DNA of 64,000 bases from QHXW01 sp963768075 (GTDB lineage: Bacteria; Acidobacteriota; Terriglobia; Bryobacterales; Bryobacteraceae). Position 1 is the stretch's first letter. Each line of letters starts with the position of its first letter. This document shows positions 35,291 to 44,017 of the stretch, in pieces. The notes beneath the pieces are model-generated. The model worked only from the letters and a program-made list of their open reading frames with translations. It was not told the origin of the DNA and searched no databases. A program made the translations under genes and the position numbers. Location of the stretch: assembly GCA_963768075.1 (NCBI GenBank), contig CAVYHD010000033.1, positions 186,001 to 250,000 on the forward strand, given 5' to 3'.

Positions 35291-36556
35291 TCACGATTGC
35301 TCGTCCTTGTCGATTTGTTTCTTGCACAGGCGGCGCCATTCCGGAACCCGGGCAGCCAGTCCCAGCATGGTCACGTAGTTCATGTCCAGGCTCGCCCGTC
35401 CCGAGAAATCCGACCAACCGGTCAACTCGTGTTCCAGGGCGTCTGCCACATGAATGGCCGCCGCTCCGGTGAACGTGGTCGCTGAGTAGCCTCCCGGATT
35501 GTGGTGAAACGCGACGGCCTTGCATACCAGATCCGGCAGCGCCCACAGGTACAGCAGGTAAGCTCCGATCTCGGCGTGGGTAGCCCCGAACATCTGGTGC
35601 TCCACTTCATAACAGGGCGCGCCGTCTTTCTTCACCGTATTCAGCACGACTTCATACTCCTCAGGGCAGTTCGCAGCTAGAACCAGTTTGCCGACATCGT
35701 GCAACAAACCGCCCACCAGACTGCTGTCGCCAACCTTTTTGGGAAGGCTCTCCGCCTTGGCGATGGCGCTGGCCACGAGGCCTGTTGTCAGGCTGTGTCT
35801 GTGCAAATCGGCGAGCAGGGATTGCGCCGAGCCCATGCTCTGAAACGCGGAAAAGACGCCGGTGGAAAGTGTCAAAGCGCGCAGCGTATCCACACCGAGG
35901 TAGACGGCGGCTTCGGTCGGGCTGGCGACGTAGCGATACAAACCAAAGAACGCCGAGTTGGCTATTTGCAGAACTTTCGCCGACATGGCCACGTCCTGCG
36001 CAATAATGTCGCCCAGTTCGCGGCTGGACATTTCCGGATTATCCAGCGACGCTATCAACTGCGTGTGTACCGCAGGCAAACTGGGCAACGAGACAATCCG
36101 GGAAATCAACTCCCTTAGGCCAGGGAGCGCTAGCATTTCCCGGATGTTCAGCGCCCGATCCAGCGTCGATTTCAATGTCGCGGCGTTGCAGGACTGCAAA
36201 AGATATTGGTGGGCGGTAGCCGCCGAACCAATAATCAGGTCGTGCTCGACGGTATCGGAGATGACAATGCGCACAATATCCGGATAGCGCTGAATCACTT
36301 CGGTCAACAAGGCGGCGCCGCCCATACCGGGCAAGTTCATGCCGCTGACGATGACGTCGAAGGGGCCGGCGGCGAGCTTCTGAAGCGCCTCCTCCCCACT
36401 CCGGCTGAAGTCCATTTGCCACTCCGCGCGCATACCTTCGAGCGTTTGCCTTAGGCCGTCAAGAACATTTTGGTCGGCGTACACGAATAAAATGCGTTTC
36501 GTCGCGGTATCCGTAGCGCGGGTTTCCTCACCCGGCAAAGAAATGCGGTCCTTCAT
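35291..36556 (-). CDS. REC-HDOD signalling protein
   Basis: 421 residues. The N-terminal receiver-like domain (~20-145) has RILFVYADQNVL and FDVIVSGMNLPGMGG; the usual phospho-Asp position is Ser/Gly (VIVSGMN), so it may not be phosphorylated. The HDOD domain (~165-370) has LPSLPAVHTQLIASLDNPEMSS-type spacing, AKVLQIANSAFFGL, LGVDTLRALTLS and LLHDVGKLVLA (HD partly conserved), then GAYLLYLWALPDLVCKAVAF. HDOD proteins take part in signalling in bacterial motility and development but have no settled catalytic role. Convergent with the diadenylate cyclase gene. Confidence 0.85.
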   Translation of the reverse strand: MKDRISLPGEETRATDTATKRILFVYADQNVLDGLRQTLEGMRAEWQMDFSRSGEEALQKLAAGPFDVIVSGMNLPGMGGAALLTEVIQRYPDIVRIVISDTVEHDLIIGSAATAHQYLLQSCNAATLKSTLDRALNIREMLALPGLRELISRIVSLPSLPAVHTQLIASLDNPEMSSRELGDIIAQDVAMSAKVLQIANSAFFGLYRYVASPTEAAVYLGVDTLRALTLSTGVFSAFQSMGSAQSLLADLHRHSLTTGLVASAIAKAESLPKKVGDSSLVGGLLHDVGKLVLAANCPEEYEVVLNTVKKDGAPCYEVEHQMFGATHAEIGAYLLYLWALPDLVCKAVAFHHNPGGYSATTFTGAAAIHVADALEHELTGWSDFSGRASLDMNYVTMLGLAARVPEWRRLCKKQIDKDEQS

Positions 36557-36649
36557 AACCGCCTGTTATCGTCTTTCATAGCGCTACGCACCATTCTATA
36601 TCGGCCGTGACGCACTGTCCCTGAAAAATGGTCGCGCGGAAATTTCGTG

Positions 36650-37606
36650 CTACAGCCCGGCTTGGCTGCGCACGTAGCGCGCCACCTGTTCGTGCGTGGC
36701 GAACCAAACATCCGGGCGCGAGCGCATGTGGGCGATCAACTGGTCGAGCGCCGCGGCGCGCGAGCGATGGCCGGTGATGTGGGGATGCATGGTCAGCACA
36801 AACAGTCCGCCTTCCTCGTAGGCGGCGTCGAATTCCGATTGGAAGATCTGAAGCACCAGGCCGGGCGACGGCAGCGTGCCGGCGTTACCGCCGAAATAAG
36901 CATAGTCGTCCAGGATCCAACTGATAGGCACTTCGACCACCCCGGTCGGCTGGCCCGACACCAGCACCTCGTAAGCGTCGTCACTTGCCATCAAGCTGCT
37001 GTCGTAAAGAAAACCCGCTTCCTTGATTTGCTGCATGGTGTATGGGCTGAACGCCCACGACGGCGCGCGATAACCGACCGGCCGCTTCCCCATCGACTTG
37101 GTCAGGCTTTCGATCGCGTCGTGCAGCAGGCGCCGTTCTTCGGTCTCGTTATTCAGCGCCGGAAGATCTTCGTGAATCCATCCGTGGATGCCGATTTCAT
37201 GCCGCCCGCGCGCCAGGATGTCGCGAACCATCCGCGGATGCAGCAGGTCGCTGACGGCCGGAATGAAGAATGAGGCGGGCACCTGATATTTGTCCAGTAC
37301 TCGAAGAATGCGCGGCAAACCGTCGATGGCGCCGTATTCGCCGACCGAAAGCTCGTTGGCGCCGAGGAGTCCGCGCGCGAGCGAATGGGTGGCGTTGTCG
37401 ACGTCGAAGCTCAATGCCACCGCGACCCGTGCGCCGTCCGGCCAGGACTTGGGCTTCAGCCGCTTGCCCGCGCTCACGCGCAAAAACTGCTCTCTGATCT
37501 GCCCTACACTCAGTTTCACCCCCGGCAGAGGATCAGGCGTAGGCTGCTGGGCCGAAGACAAGATCGAAAGTGCAAGCATCCCGGCGATCGTCAAAATTGC
37601 TTTCAT
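36650..37606 (-). CDS. Secreted polysaccharide deacetylase (PuuE/PgdA-like)
   Basis: 318 residues. A signal peptide (MKAILTIAGMLALSILSSAQ) precedes a NodB-like domain with VALSFDVDNATHS (66-74), SFFIPAVSDLLHP, HEIGIHGWIHED, VGYRAPSWAFSP and VLTMHPHITGHRSRA. This subset (FDVD, IHGWxHE, RAP) resembles the allantoinase/PuuE-type and some peptidoglycan deacetylases. Being secreted, a cell-wall or exopolysaccharide substrate is more likely than allantoin. It is a single gene between the HDOD gene and the aldo/keto reductase. Confidence 0.85.
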   Translation of the reverse strand: MKAILTIAGMLALSILSSAQQPTPDPLPGVKLSVGQIREQFLRVSAGKRLKPKSWPDGARVAVALSFDVDNATHSLARGLLGANELSVGEYGAIDGLPRILRVLDKYQVPASFFIPAVSDLLHPRMVRDILARGRHEIGIHGWIHEDLPALNNETEERRLLHDAIESLTKSMGKRPVGYRAPSWAFSPYTMQQIKEAGFLYDSSLMASDDAYEVLVSGQPTGVVEVPISWILDDYAYFGGNAGTLPSPGLVLQIFQSEFDAAYEEGGLFVLTMHPHITGHRSRAAALDQLIAHMRSRPDVWFATHEQVARYVRSQAGL

Positions 37607-37688
37607 GGTTGGTTGGACTCCTGGCTGAAGATCTTATCTCAAGCGCGCTGTAGCGCCCGGGCTCTTCGCAATGGTATCGAATAAGGAT

Positions 37689-38671
37689 ATGGATTACGTC
37701 AATCTCGGATCGGCCGGCTTGCAGGTCTCGCGGATTTGCCTGGGCGCCATGACCTACGGGTCGAAGCGTTGGAGACAATGGGTGCTCGAGGAGGAAGACG
37801 GCCGCCCGTTCATCCGGCGCGCGCTTGAGCTGGGCATCAACTTCTTCGACACGGCCGACATGTATTCGACGGCGTCAGTGAAGAGATTCTGGGCCGCGCA
37901 TTGAAGGATTTCGGGCCGTCGCGCGATCGTCTCGTAATCGCCACCAAAGTATTCAATCCCATGGGCGACGATCCGAACCAGCGAGGCCTCTCGCGCAAGC
38001 ACATCATGCACGCCATTGATGACAGCCTGCGCCGGTTGGGAACCGATTACGTCGACCTCTACCAGATCCATCGCTTCGATTACCGGACGCCCGTCGAAGA
38101 GACGGTCGAGGCGCTCGACCGCGTGGTGAAAAGCGGCAAGGCCCTGTACATCGGAGGCTCGTCTATGTTCGCCTGGCAGTTCGCGAACATGCTCCACAAA
38201 GCGGATGAGAACCACCTCGCTCGGTTCGTCACCATGCAGAACCACTACAACCTGATCTATCGCGAAGAGGAGCGCGAGATGATTCCGCTGTGCCGCGCCG
38301 AGGGTGTGGGCGTCATTCCGTGGAGTCCGCTGGCCCGCGGTTTTCTCGCCGGCAACCGGAAGCAGGAAGGTTTTGGCGAGACGATCCGCGCGAAAACCGA
38401 CGACTACGCCCAGAGGATGTACTACCAGCCGTCGGATTTCACAGTGGTAGAGAGGCTGAGTGAAATCGCTGGCAAGCGCGGCGTGCCGAATGCGCAGGTC
38501 GCGCTGGCGTGGGTGCTCGCGCAGCCCGGCGTCACGGCCCCCATCGTCGGTGCCAGCAAAATGCAGCATCTGGATGACGCCGTAGCCGCCCTGCGCGTCA
38601 AGCTGGATGAGGCGGAGCTGACAGCACTTGCCGAGCCTTACCGGCCGCACCCCGTGCTCGGGCATTTGTAG
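37689..38671 (+). CDS. Aldo/keto reductase, one frameshift
   Basis: About 327 residues, an NADPH-dependent (alpha/beta)8 reductase. Start chosen at the ATG at 37689 (MDYVNLGSAGLQVSRI), preceded by AAGGAT; an ATG at 37671 is possible. Motifs: FFDTADMYS (catalytic Asp/Tyr), VIATKVF (Lys), YVDLYQIHRFD (His), SMFAWQFANM, and IPWSPLARGFLAG near the C-terminus. The frame breaks near 37868, where tattcgacgg lacks one G compared with the family pattern YSDGVSEEILGRAL. It resembles the YajO / Kv-beta branch. The substrate cannot be told from the sequence. Confidence 0.88.
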
Positions 38672-38676
38672 GTGAA

Positions 38677-38835
38677 ATGCCGCTGGACACGCTGTCTCTG
38701 GCTGAGGCGCGCCGCATCGCGCCCGCCGCGCAAGGCCTTGACCGCCCGCGGCCTCGTAGAGTAACCGCTAGTGACCTGCGCCGTACCATCCGCCGCTGGC
38801 GGTTGGCTGACCTGGCCCTTTCTGTGGCATCGTAA
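38677..38835 (+). pseudogene. Remnant of a YcaQ/AlkZ-like winged-helix DNA glycosylase gene (N-terminal fragment)
   Basis: 52 residues starting MPLDTLSLAEARRIA with an AGGTGAA site upstream. LSLAEARRIA, AAQGL and RPRPRRVT...DLRRTIRR match the N-terminus of YcaQ/AlkZ-type crosslink-repair glycosylases, which are normally about 350-400 residues. The frame stops before the IDSVN motif, and the SelA-like gene starts eight bases later, so only a stub is left. Identification is by pattern memory of the family. Confidence 0.5.
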
Positions 38836-38843
38836 AGGAATCT

Positions 38844-40427
38844 ATGCGGCACTCATTACTCGGCGGCATTAACCGGCGGGAGCTGTTTCTGCGCAGTGGA
38901 GCGCTCGCGGCAGCTGCGGGCGCAACTCGCGGCAGCGCCGCGGCTGCTCCGGGCACGCTCGATCTCGGCCCCAACATTTATCAATCCATTGGCGTCCGGC
39001 CCATCATCAACTGCATGGGCACCTACACCATCATCAGCGGCTCGCAAACGCTGCCCGACGTGAAACACGCCATGGAGGAAGCCTCGCGCCACTACGTCCA
39101 TCTCGACGAACTGATGGCCGGCGTAGGCAAGCGCCTGGCGGAACTGACCGGCGCGGAATGGGGCATCGTCACCGCGGGTTGCTGCGCAGCGATTACGCAC
39201 GTCACCTCGGCGTGTATCGCGGGCGCCGATCCCGAACGAATGCAGCGCCTCCCGTATCTGCAAGGATTGAAGAGCGAAGTCGTCATTCCACAATACTCGC
39301 GCAACGTCTACGATCATGCCGTGCGCATGCTGGGCGTCAAGATCATCACTGCGAACGATAAGGCGGAATTCGAGGCGGCCCTCAATGAGCGCACCGCCAT
39401 GGTCTACATTTTGGCCGGACCCGGCGACACTGGTCCGATGGGCACCGAGGTGTTGTCCGCGATTGCGCGCCAGAAAAGCGTTCCCGTTTTCGTCGATGCC
39501 GCCGCCGAAGTGCTGACGATTCCCAACGTGCACTTGCAGCGCGGGGCCACCGTCGTCGCCTACAGCGGCGGAAAATGTCTGCGCGGGCCGCAGTGCGCCG
39601 GTCTGCTGCTGGGCGAGAAGAACCTGCTCCAAGCCGCATGGGCCAATAGCGCTCCGCATCATGCGTTCGGGCGGTCGCTCAAAGTCGGCAAGGAAGAAAT
39701 CATGGGCATGCTGACGGCGGTCGACGCCTGGACCCGGCGCGATCACGAAGCCGAATGGGCGCAGTGGACCGGGTGGCTCGACCACATCTCGAAGCGCGTA
39801 ACGCAAGTCGAGGGTGTGACGGCGGAGATCAAGCAACCCGACGAAGGGCTGTCGAATCGCTCGCCCAGTCTCTTAATCCGCTGGGACGGCGCGCGCGTGG
39901 GAATCACCGGCCAGGAACTGCACAAGGTGCTGCTCGACAACGATCCGCGCATCATCGTCGATGAGGCTCGTGGCTCCCGGCCCCAGCGCATGGACAGCCA
40001 GATTTCGATTGTTGCCTACATGATGGCGTCCGGCGATGAACAAGTCGTCGCCGAACGAGTGCATGCCCTGCTTTCGAAGCCCCCAAAGTTCGAAGCCCCC
40101 GATGCCCCGTCGGGTGAACCCGCCAACGTCACCGGTCAGTGGGATGCGCACGTCGAGTTTCTGCGTGGCTCCGCTCAACATACCCTCGTGCTGGAACAGA
40201 AGGGCGCCAGCCTGGCCGGCACTCATCACGGCGAAATTCTCTCCGGCGACCTCCACGGCACCGTAGCCGGCAACGAAGTGCAATTCCGCACCGTGCATCG
40301 CTACGAAGGCACCCAGCTTTCCTACGCCTTCACAGGCAAAGTCAACGGCGATACCATCGAGGGCAAAGTTGGCCTCGGCGAGTACGGCGAAGCCAAGTGG
40401 ACAGCCAAACGGCACAATTATGCGTAG
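38844..40427 (+). CDS. Tat-exported SelA-like PLP enzyme fused to a C-terminal beta-barrel domain
   Basis: 527 residues. The N-terminus GINRRELFLRSGALAAAAG is a Tat signal. Residues ~45-400 form a fold-type I PLP enzyme of the SelA / glucosaminate-6-phosphate ammonia-lyase-like group: AGCCAAITHVTSACIAG, VPVFVDAAAEV (PLP Asp218) and AYSGGKCLRGPQC (Lys244 Schiff base). The last ~100 residues (GQWDAHVEFLRGSAQHTL, GEILSGDLHGTVAGNEVQF) look like a lipocalin-like beta domain. Export of a PLP enzyme is unusual; a Tat signal fits loading of PLP before transport. The real reaction is unknown: a lyase on amino sugars or amino acids is the best guess. Confidence 0.75.
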   Translation: MRHSLLGGINRRELFLRSGALAAAAGATRGSAAAAPGTLDLGPNIYQSIGVRPIINCMGTYTIISGSQTLPDVKHAMEEASRHYVHLDELMAGVGKRLAELTGAEWGIVTAGCCAAITHVTSACIAGADPERMQRLPYLQGLKSEVVIPQYSRNVYDHAVRMLGVKIITANDKAEFEAALNERTAMVYILAGPGDTGPMGTEVLSAIARQKSVPVFVDAAAEVLTIPNVHLQRGATVVAYSGGKCLRGPQCAGLLLGEKNLLQAAWANSAPHHAFGRSLKVGKEEIMGMLTAVDAWTRRDHEAEWAQWTGWLDHISKRVTQVEGVTAEIKQPDEGLSNRSPSLLIRWDGARVGITGQELHKVLLDNDPRIIVDEARGSRPQRMDSQISIVAYMMASGDEQVVAERVHALLSKPPKFEAPDAPSGEPANVTGQWDAHVEFLRGSAQHTLVLEQKGASLAGTHHGEILSGDLHGTVAGNEVQFRTVHRYEGTQLSYAFTGKVNGDTIEGKVGLGEYGEAKWTAKRHNYA

Positions 40428-40491
40428 CAGGAACTCGCGGCAGCGCTACGCCTCTCGCTTCGTTCGTGGATAATGACCAAAAGGAGTTCTC

Positions 40492-41754
40492 ATGAATCGC
40501 CGTCTTCCCGCCTTTACACTCATCACCGCATGCCTGGCCGCCAATGTGGCTTGCACCTCGCGTTCCATTGCCGGTTCGACCCTCCCGAACCGCACCATCA
40601 CCATCGCTCAATCGGGAAATGCCGACGTCATCGGCGCCGATAGCACAGCGCTCCAGAAGGCCGCGGACATGCTTCGCTCCGGCGACACACTCGTCATCGG
40701 TCCCGGCACTTATCAGATGGACGCCAGCCTGCTCATCCCCTCGAACGTCACGGTGCGCGGCACGCCGGGCCAGACGATTCTGCTGAAAACCCGCGGCATC
40801 GAGAGTGCACTGATCGAAGACGGCGACTTCGGCGAAAGCTACCTCTCCGTCGCCGATCCCGAGAAGTTCCATCCTGGAACAGGCGTCGAGATCCTCGACG
40901 ACACGCTAAAGGACGGCTGGGATGTCACTATCTCTAAGGTCGTAGCCGTTCACGACCACATGTTGCAAATCAGTCCGCCCACCGTCCGCGATTATGATCT
41001 CGGACAAAAGCACGCTCGCATTCGCAACACCTACCCGATCCTCTGCGCGATGAATGCGGAGAACGTGACCTTCGAAGACCTCACCGTGGACGGAAACAAG
41101 ACTGAGAACTCCTATCTCGACGGCTGCCGCGGCGGCGCCATCTACATGTACAACGTGCGCAACGTGACCGTGAAAAACTGTGTCGCCCGCAACTACAATG
41201 GCGATGGCATTTCGTTTCAGATCTCGGACCACGTCCACGTCGTGAATAGCGAGTCCTATGGTCAGACGGGTTACGGCCTCCATCCCGGCACCGGCAGTGC
41301 AAATTCGGTGGTCGAGCATTGCCATCTGCACAACAACGGCGATATCGGCATTTTCCTCTGCTGGCGCGTGCGCCACGGCCAGTTCCACGACAACCTCATC
41401 GAGGATAACGGCCACTACGGCATTTCCATCGGCCACAAGGACACTGATAACGAATTCACTGACAACATCATCGCGCGCAACGGCGTGAGCGGCGTCTATT
41501 TTCGCGAGGAGACTCCACTGAACAGCGGCAACCGCAATACGTTCCGCAATAACAAGGTGTCGGACAACGGAAATGCCAAGGCCGGTTACGGGTTCTATAT
41601 CGCCGCGCATGTGTCGGACACAGTCATTGCCGGCAACCGGATCTCCGATACGCGCCCGAACGCCACCCAACGCTACGCGGTGTACAAAGCCAGGGACGCC
41701 GGCTCCGTTCGCCTCGAGAACAATACCATCGAGGGCAAAGGCGCCGTCGAGTAG
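40492..41754 (+). CDS. Secreted right-handed parallel beta-helix protein
   Basis: 420 residues, good ribosome-binding site AAAGGAG. A signal peptide (LPAFTLITACLAANVACT; the Cys lacks a good lipobox) precedes a region with a pectate-lyase-3-like start (ADSTALQKAADMLRSGDTLVIGPGTY) and repeated beta-helix rungs rich in N and V (NVTVKNCVARNYNGDG, DHVHVVNSESYGQTG, NSVVEHCHLHNNGDIG, NDNIIARNGVSG-type). Such folds are usually polysaccharide lyases, hydrolases, epimerases (AlgG-like) or NosD-like; no catalytic set can be assigned. Convergent with the cytochrome gene. Confidence 0.8.
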   Translation: MNRRLPAFTLITACLAANVACTSRSIAGSTLPNRTITIAQSGNADVIGADSTALQKAADMLRSGDTLVIGPGTYQMDASLLIPSNVTVRGTPGQTILLKTRGIESALIEDGDFGESYLSVADPEKFHPGTGVEILDDTLKDGWDVTISKVVAVHDHMLQISPPTVRDYDLGQKHARIRNTYPILCAMNAENVTFEDLTVDGNKTENSYLDGCRGGAIYMYNVRNVTVKNCVARNYNGDGISFQISDHVHVVNSESYGQTGYGLHPGTGSANSVVEHCHLHNNGDIGIFLCWRVRHGQFHDNLIEDNGHYGISIGHKDTDNEFTDNIIARNGVSGVYFREETPLNSGNRNTFRNNKVSDNGNAKAGYGFYIAAHVSDTVIAGNRISDTRPNATQRYAVYKARDAGSVRLENNTIEGKGAVE

Positions 41755-41757
41755 CCG

Positions 41758-42873
41758 CTACTGCACCGAATTCAGATACGCAATCAGGTCCGCCAACTGC
41801 TGCGAGTTGCTAAACCGCGGCCAGCCGATGTGGGCTTCCTGCATCCGCGTAAGCATCTGCGGCCCGTGCCCCCAGAGCGCCGATATGATCGTCACCTCGG
41901 AAAACTTACGGGCCTGGCCGGGCAGCGGCGGCGCGCCGTGTTGTCCGCTGGCATGGCAATCCACACAGTGCTTCTCGGCGAACACTTGTTTTCCCCGCCT
42001 TTCGCTGGCCTCCGGGTAGACAAATTGCCGCATCCACAGAAAGCTCAGCAACTGCCGCATCTCGTCCTCGGTCAATGAGGGCGGCGGCTGAATCATTCTC
42101 GGCGCGTGGTTCCACATGTCCACGGCAATATCGGTGAGCGTCAGGTTGTGCAGCCGGTCTTCGAGCGCTAGCTTCCCCGTGTGGCATTTGATGCAGCCCT
42201 TCGCTTGGAACAGCGCCTCCCCACCGTTTCCCGATGTGTAGGCGAACCGCGACGCCAGATGCTGCGCCTCGGGCACGGTGCGCAGGTACACCAGCACGTC
42301 GCTCAGTTCCTGCGTCGTCAGCTGTTGCCACGTGATATTCCGCCGCGCAAAAGCGTCGTGCATCCGGGCGCTGTGATTCCACATCTGCTGCACCAGCACG
42401 ATCGGCTGACCCAACGATTCCCACTTCACCACCGGCGGCGCGCCCTCCGCCCGCGATTCCGTGATCCCGTGGCAGTCGCCGCAGTGCTTCGCCGCGAATA
42501 ACTGCTTGCCGCGCCCGGCGTCCCCGGGCTTATCGAAGAATCGCGAAGAATAAAAGAACGCAAACAGGTCGGCCGCTTCCTCCGGGCTGAGTTTCGGCTT
42601 CTCGATCCCCGCGCCTTGGATGGCAGCCCACATTACCGGCGCGTGGTTCCACATCGCGCTGGCCAATTGCGCCGGCGTATAGCTGCGGTCAATCTGCTTG
42701 CCCAGATCCGGAGCTATCTTGCCACCCTTGCCCCCGACGCTGTGGCATTGAATGCACCGCTCACTCTCGAACAGTTTTTCCCCGCGCTCGGAATCCCCCG
42801 GAACCACCGGAAGCGTCGCGGCGCTCAAGCCTAGAAACACCGCTCCACAGATGATCAGCAATCGCAACACCAT
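41758..42873 (-). CDS. Secreted tetrahaem cytochrome c
   Basis: 371 residues. A signal peptide (MVLRLLIICGAVFLGLSAA) precedes four class I-like cytochrome c units, each with CxxCH: RCIQCHS (~40), HCGDCHG, GCIKCHT and HCVDCHA. In each unit the context GEKLFESE.C / GKQLFAAKHC / GEALFQAKGC / GKQVFAEKHC is nearly the same, so the gene arose by internal duplication. Distal Met ligands are plausible in repeated MWNHAP..M segments. Periplasmic electron carrier; the redox partner is unknown, and no oxidase or reductase gene is adjacent. Confidence 0.9.
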   Translation of the reverse strand: MVLRLLIICGAVFLGLSAATLPVVPGDSERGEKLFESERCIQCHSVGGKGGKIAPDLGKQIDRSYTPAQLASAMWNHAPVMWAAIQGAGIEKPKLSPEEAADLFAFFYSSRFFDKPGDAGRGKQLFAAKHCGDCHGITESRAEGAPPVVKWESLGQPIVLVQQMWNHSARMHDAFARRNITWQQLTTQELSDVLVYLRTVPEAQHLASRFAYTSGNGGEALFQAKGCIKCHTGKLALEDRLHNLTLTDIAVDMWNHAPRMIQPPPSLTEDEMRQLLSFLWMRQFVYPEASERRGKQVFAEKHCVDCHASGQHGAPPLPGQARKFSEVTIISALWGHGPQMLTRMQEAHIGWPRFSNSQQLADLIAYLNSVQ

Positions 42874-42954
42874 CTCACCCGATGTCCAGTATAACCGCTC
42901 CTCCGTGCGGACGCGCTATAATCTGCCGGTATGCTGATTCTCAAGGAGGTTCAC

Positions 42955-43956
42955 GTGCGGTGTCTGGTACTTCTTCTGGCGGCCGTTTCCGCCGCTTCTG
43001 CGCAAACGAAAAAGATTGTGGTGATGGGCGGGGACGACCTGGTGAAGGAGTTGCAAAGCGCCGCCCCGCAGGCGCACATCGTTCCCGTCACGCATGCCAA
43101 CGTCCTCAAGGAGATCGCCGATGCCGACGGCTTCGTCGGTGACATCCGGCCCGAGGAGGTGCGCGCGGCCAAGAAACTCCAATGGGTGCAAGTGATGAGC
43201 GCCGGTGTGGAGGGCGTCCTGTTCATGTCCGGCGGCAATGATCTGCGCGACAGCAACATCGTCGTCACCAACAACAAAATCGTGCAAGGTCCCGAAATCG
43301 CCGATCACGCCATGGCCATGTTGCTCGCGCTGACCCGCCGCTTGCCCAGGTACATGGCTGAAATGCACGACGAAAGCCTCGACCGCCGGCCCTTCGACGG
43401 CATCGAATTGCGCGGCAAAACCGCCGTCATCATCGGCGTGGGCGGCATCGGCATGCAGATCGCGCAGCGCGCCTGGGCCTTCGGCATGACCGTCCTCGGC
43501 GTTGACCCCGAAGACAAGCCGTTCTCGCCATTCCTCGCCAGCGTGGTGAAGCCCGATCAGATCGACGAAGTGATCCCGCGCGCCGATGTCGTGTTCATCT
43601 CCGCCCCGCACACCCAGCGCAGTCACAAGGAAATGGGCGCGCACGAATTCGAGCTCATGAAGCCGCACGCGTACTTCATCGCGGTCAGTCGCGGTGGCGT
43701 TTACGATATGAACGGACTCGTGAAAGGCCTCGACAGCCGAAAACTGGCCGGCGCCGGCGTCGACGTCACCGATCCCGAGCCTCTACCCAAAGGCCACCCG
43801 CTCTGGAAATTCGATAACGTGATCATCACCCCGCACATCGCGGGCCGCTCCGATCAGGACAGCACCCGCATGGTCGGAACCGCCAAGGAGAACGTCGCCC
43901 GCTTCGTGGAAGGCAAGCCTCTCGTCAACGTCGTCGACAAGCAGAAGGGATATTAA
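42955..43956 (+). CDS. D-2-hydroxyacid dehydrogenase family protein with an N-terminal signal peptide
   Basis: 333 residues from the GTG at 42955, which follows AGGAGG by six bases; the frame is open to 42931. The new N-terminus VRCLVLLLAAVSAASAQ is a signal peptide. The dehydrogenase fold follows: IVQGPEIADHAMAMLLALTR, NAD site VIIGVGGIGMQIAQRAWAFG (GxGxxG, ~161-166), AVSRGGVYDMNGLV (catalytic Arg region) and VIITPHIAGRSDQD (catalytic His). An exported NAD-dependent enzyme is odd because free NAD is scarce in the periplasm. Either the hydrophobic start is not a signal or the cofactor is tightly held. Substrate unknown. Confidence 0.8.
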   Translation: MRCLVLLLAAVSAASAQTKKIVVMGGDDLVKELQSAAPQAHIVPVTHANVLKEIADADGFVGDIRPEEVRAAKKLQWVQVMSAGVEGVLFMSGGNDLRDSNIVVTNNKIVQGPEIADHAMAMLLALTRRLPRYMAEMHDESLDRRPFDGIELRGKTAVIIGVGGIGMQIAQRAWAFGMTVLGVDPEDKPFSPFLASVVKPDQIDEVIPRADVVFISAPHTQRSHKEMGAHEFELMKPHAYFIAVSRGGVYDMNGLVKGLDSRKLAGAGVDVTDPEPLPKGHPLWKFDNVIITPHIAGRSDQDSTRMVGTAKENVARFVEGKPLVNVVDKQKGY

Positions 43957-44017
43957 AATCGTGGCGCACGCTTTCGGGCGTGCCGCCGCTGGCTTCAGCC
44001 GGAAGTCGGGTCCGCAC

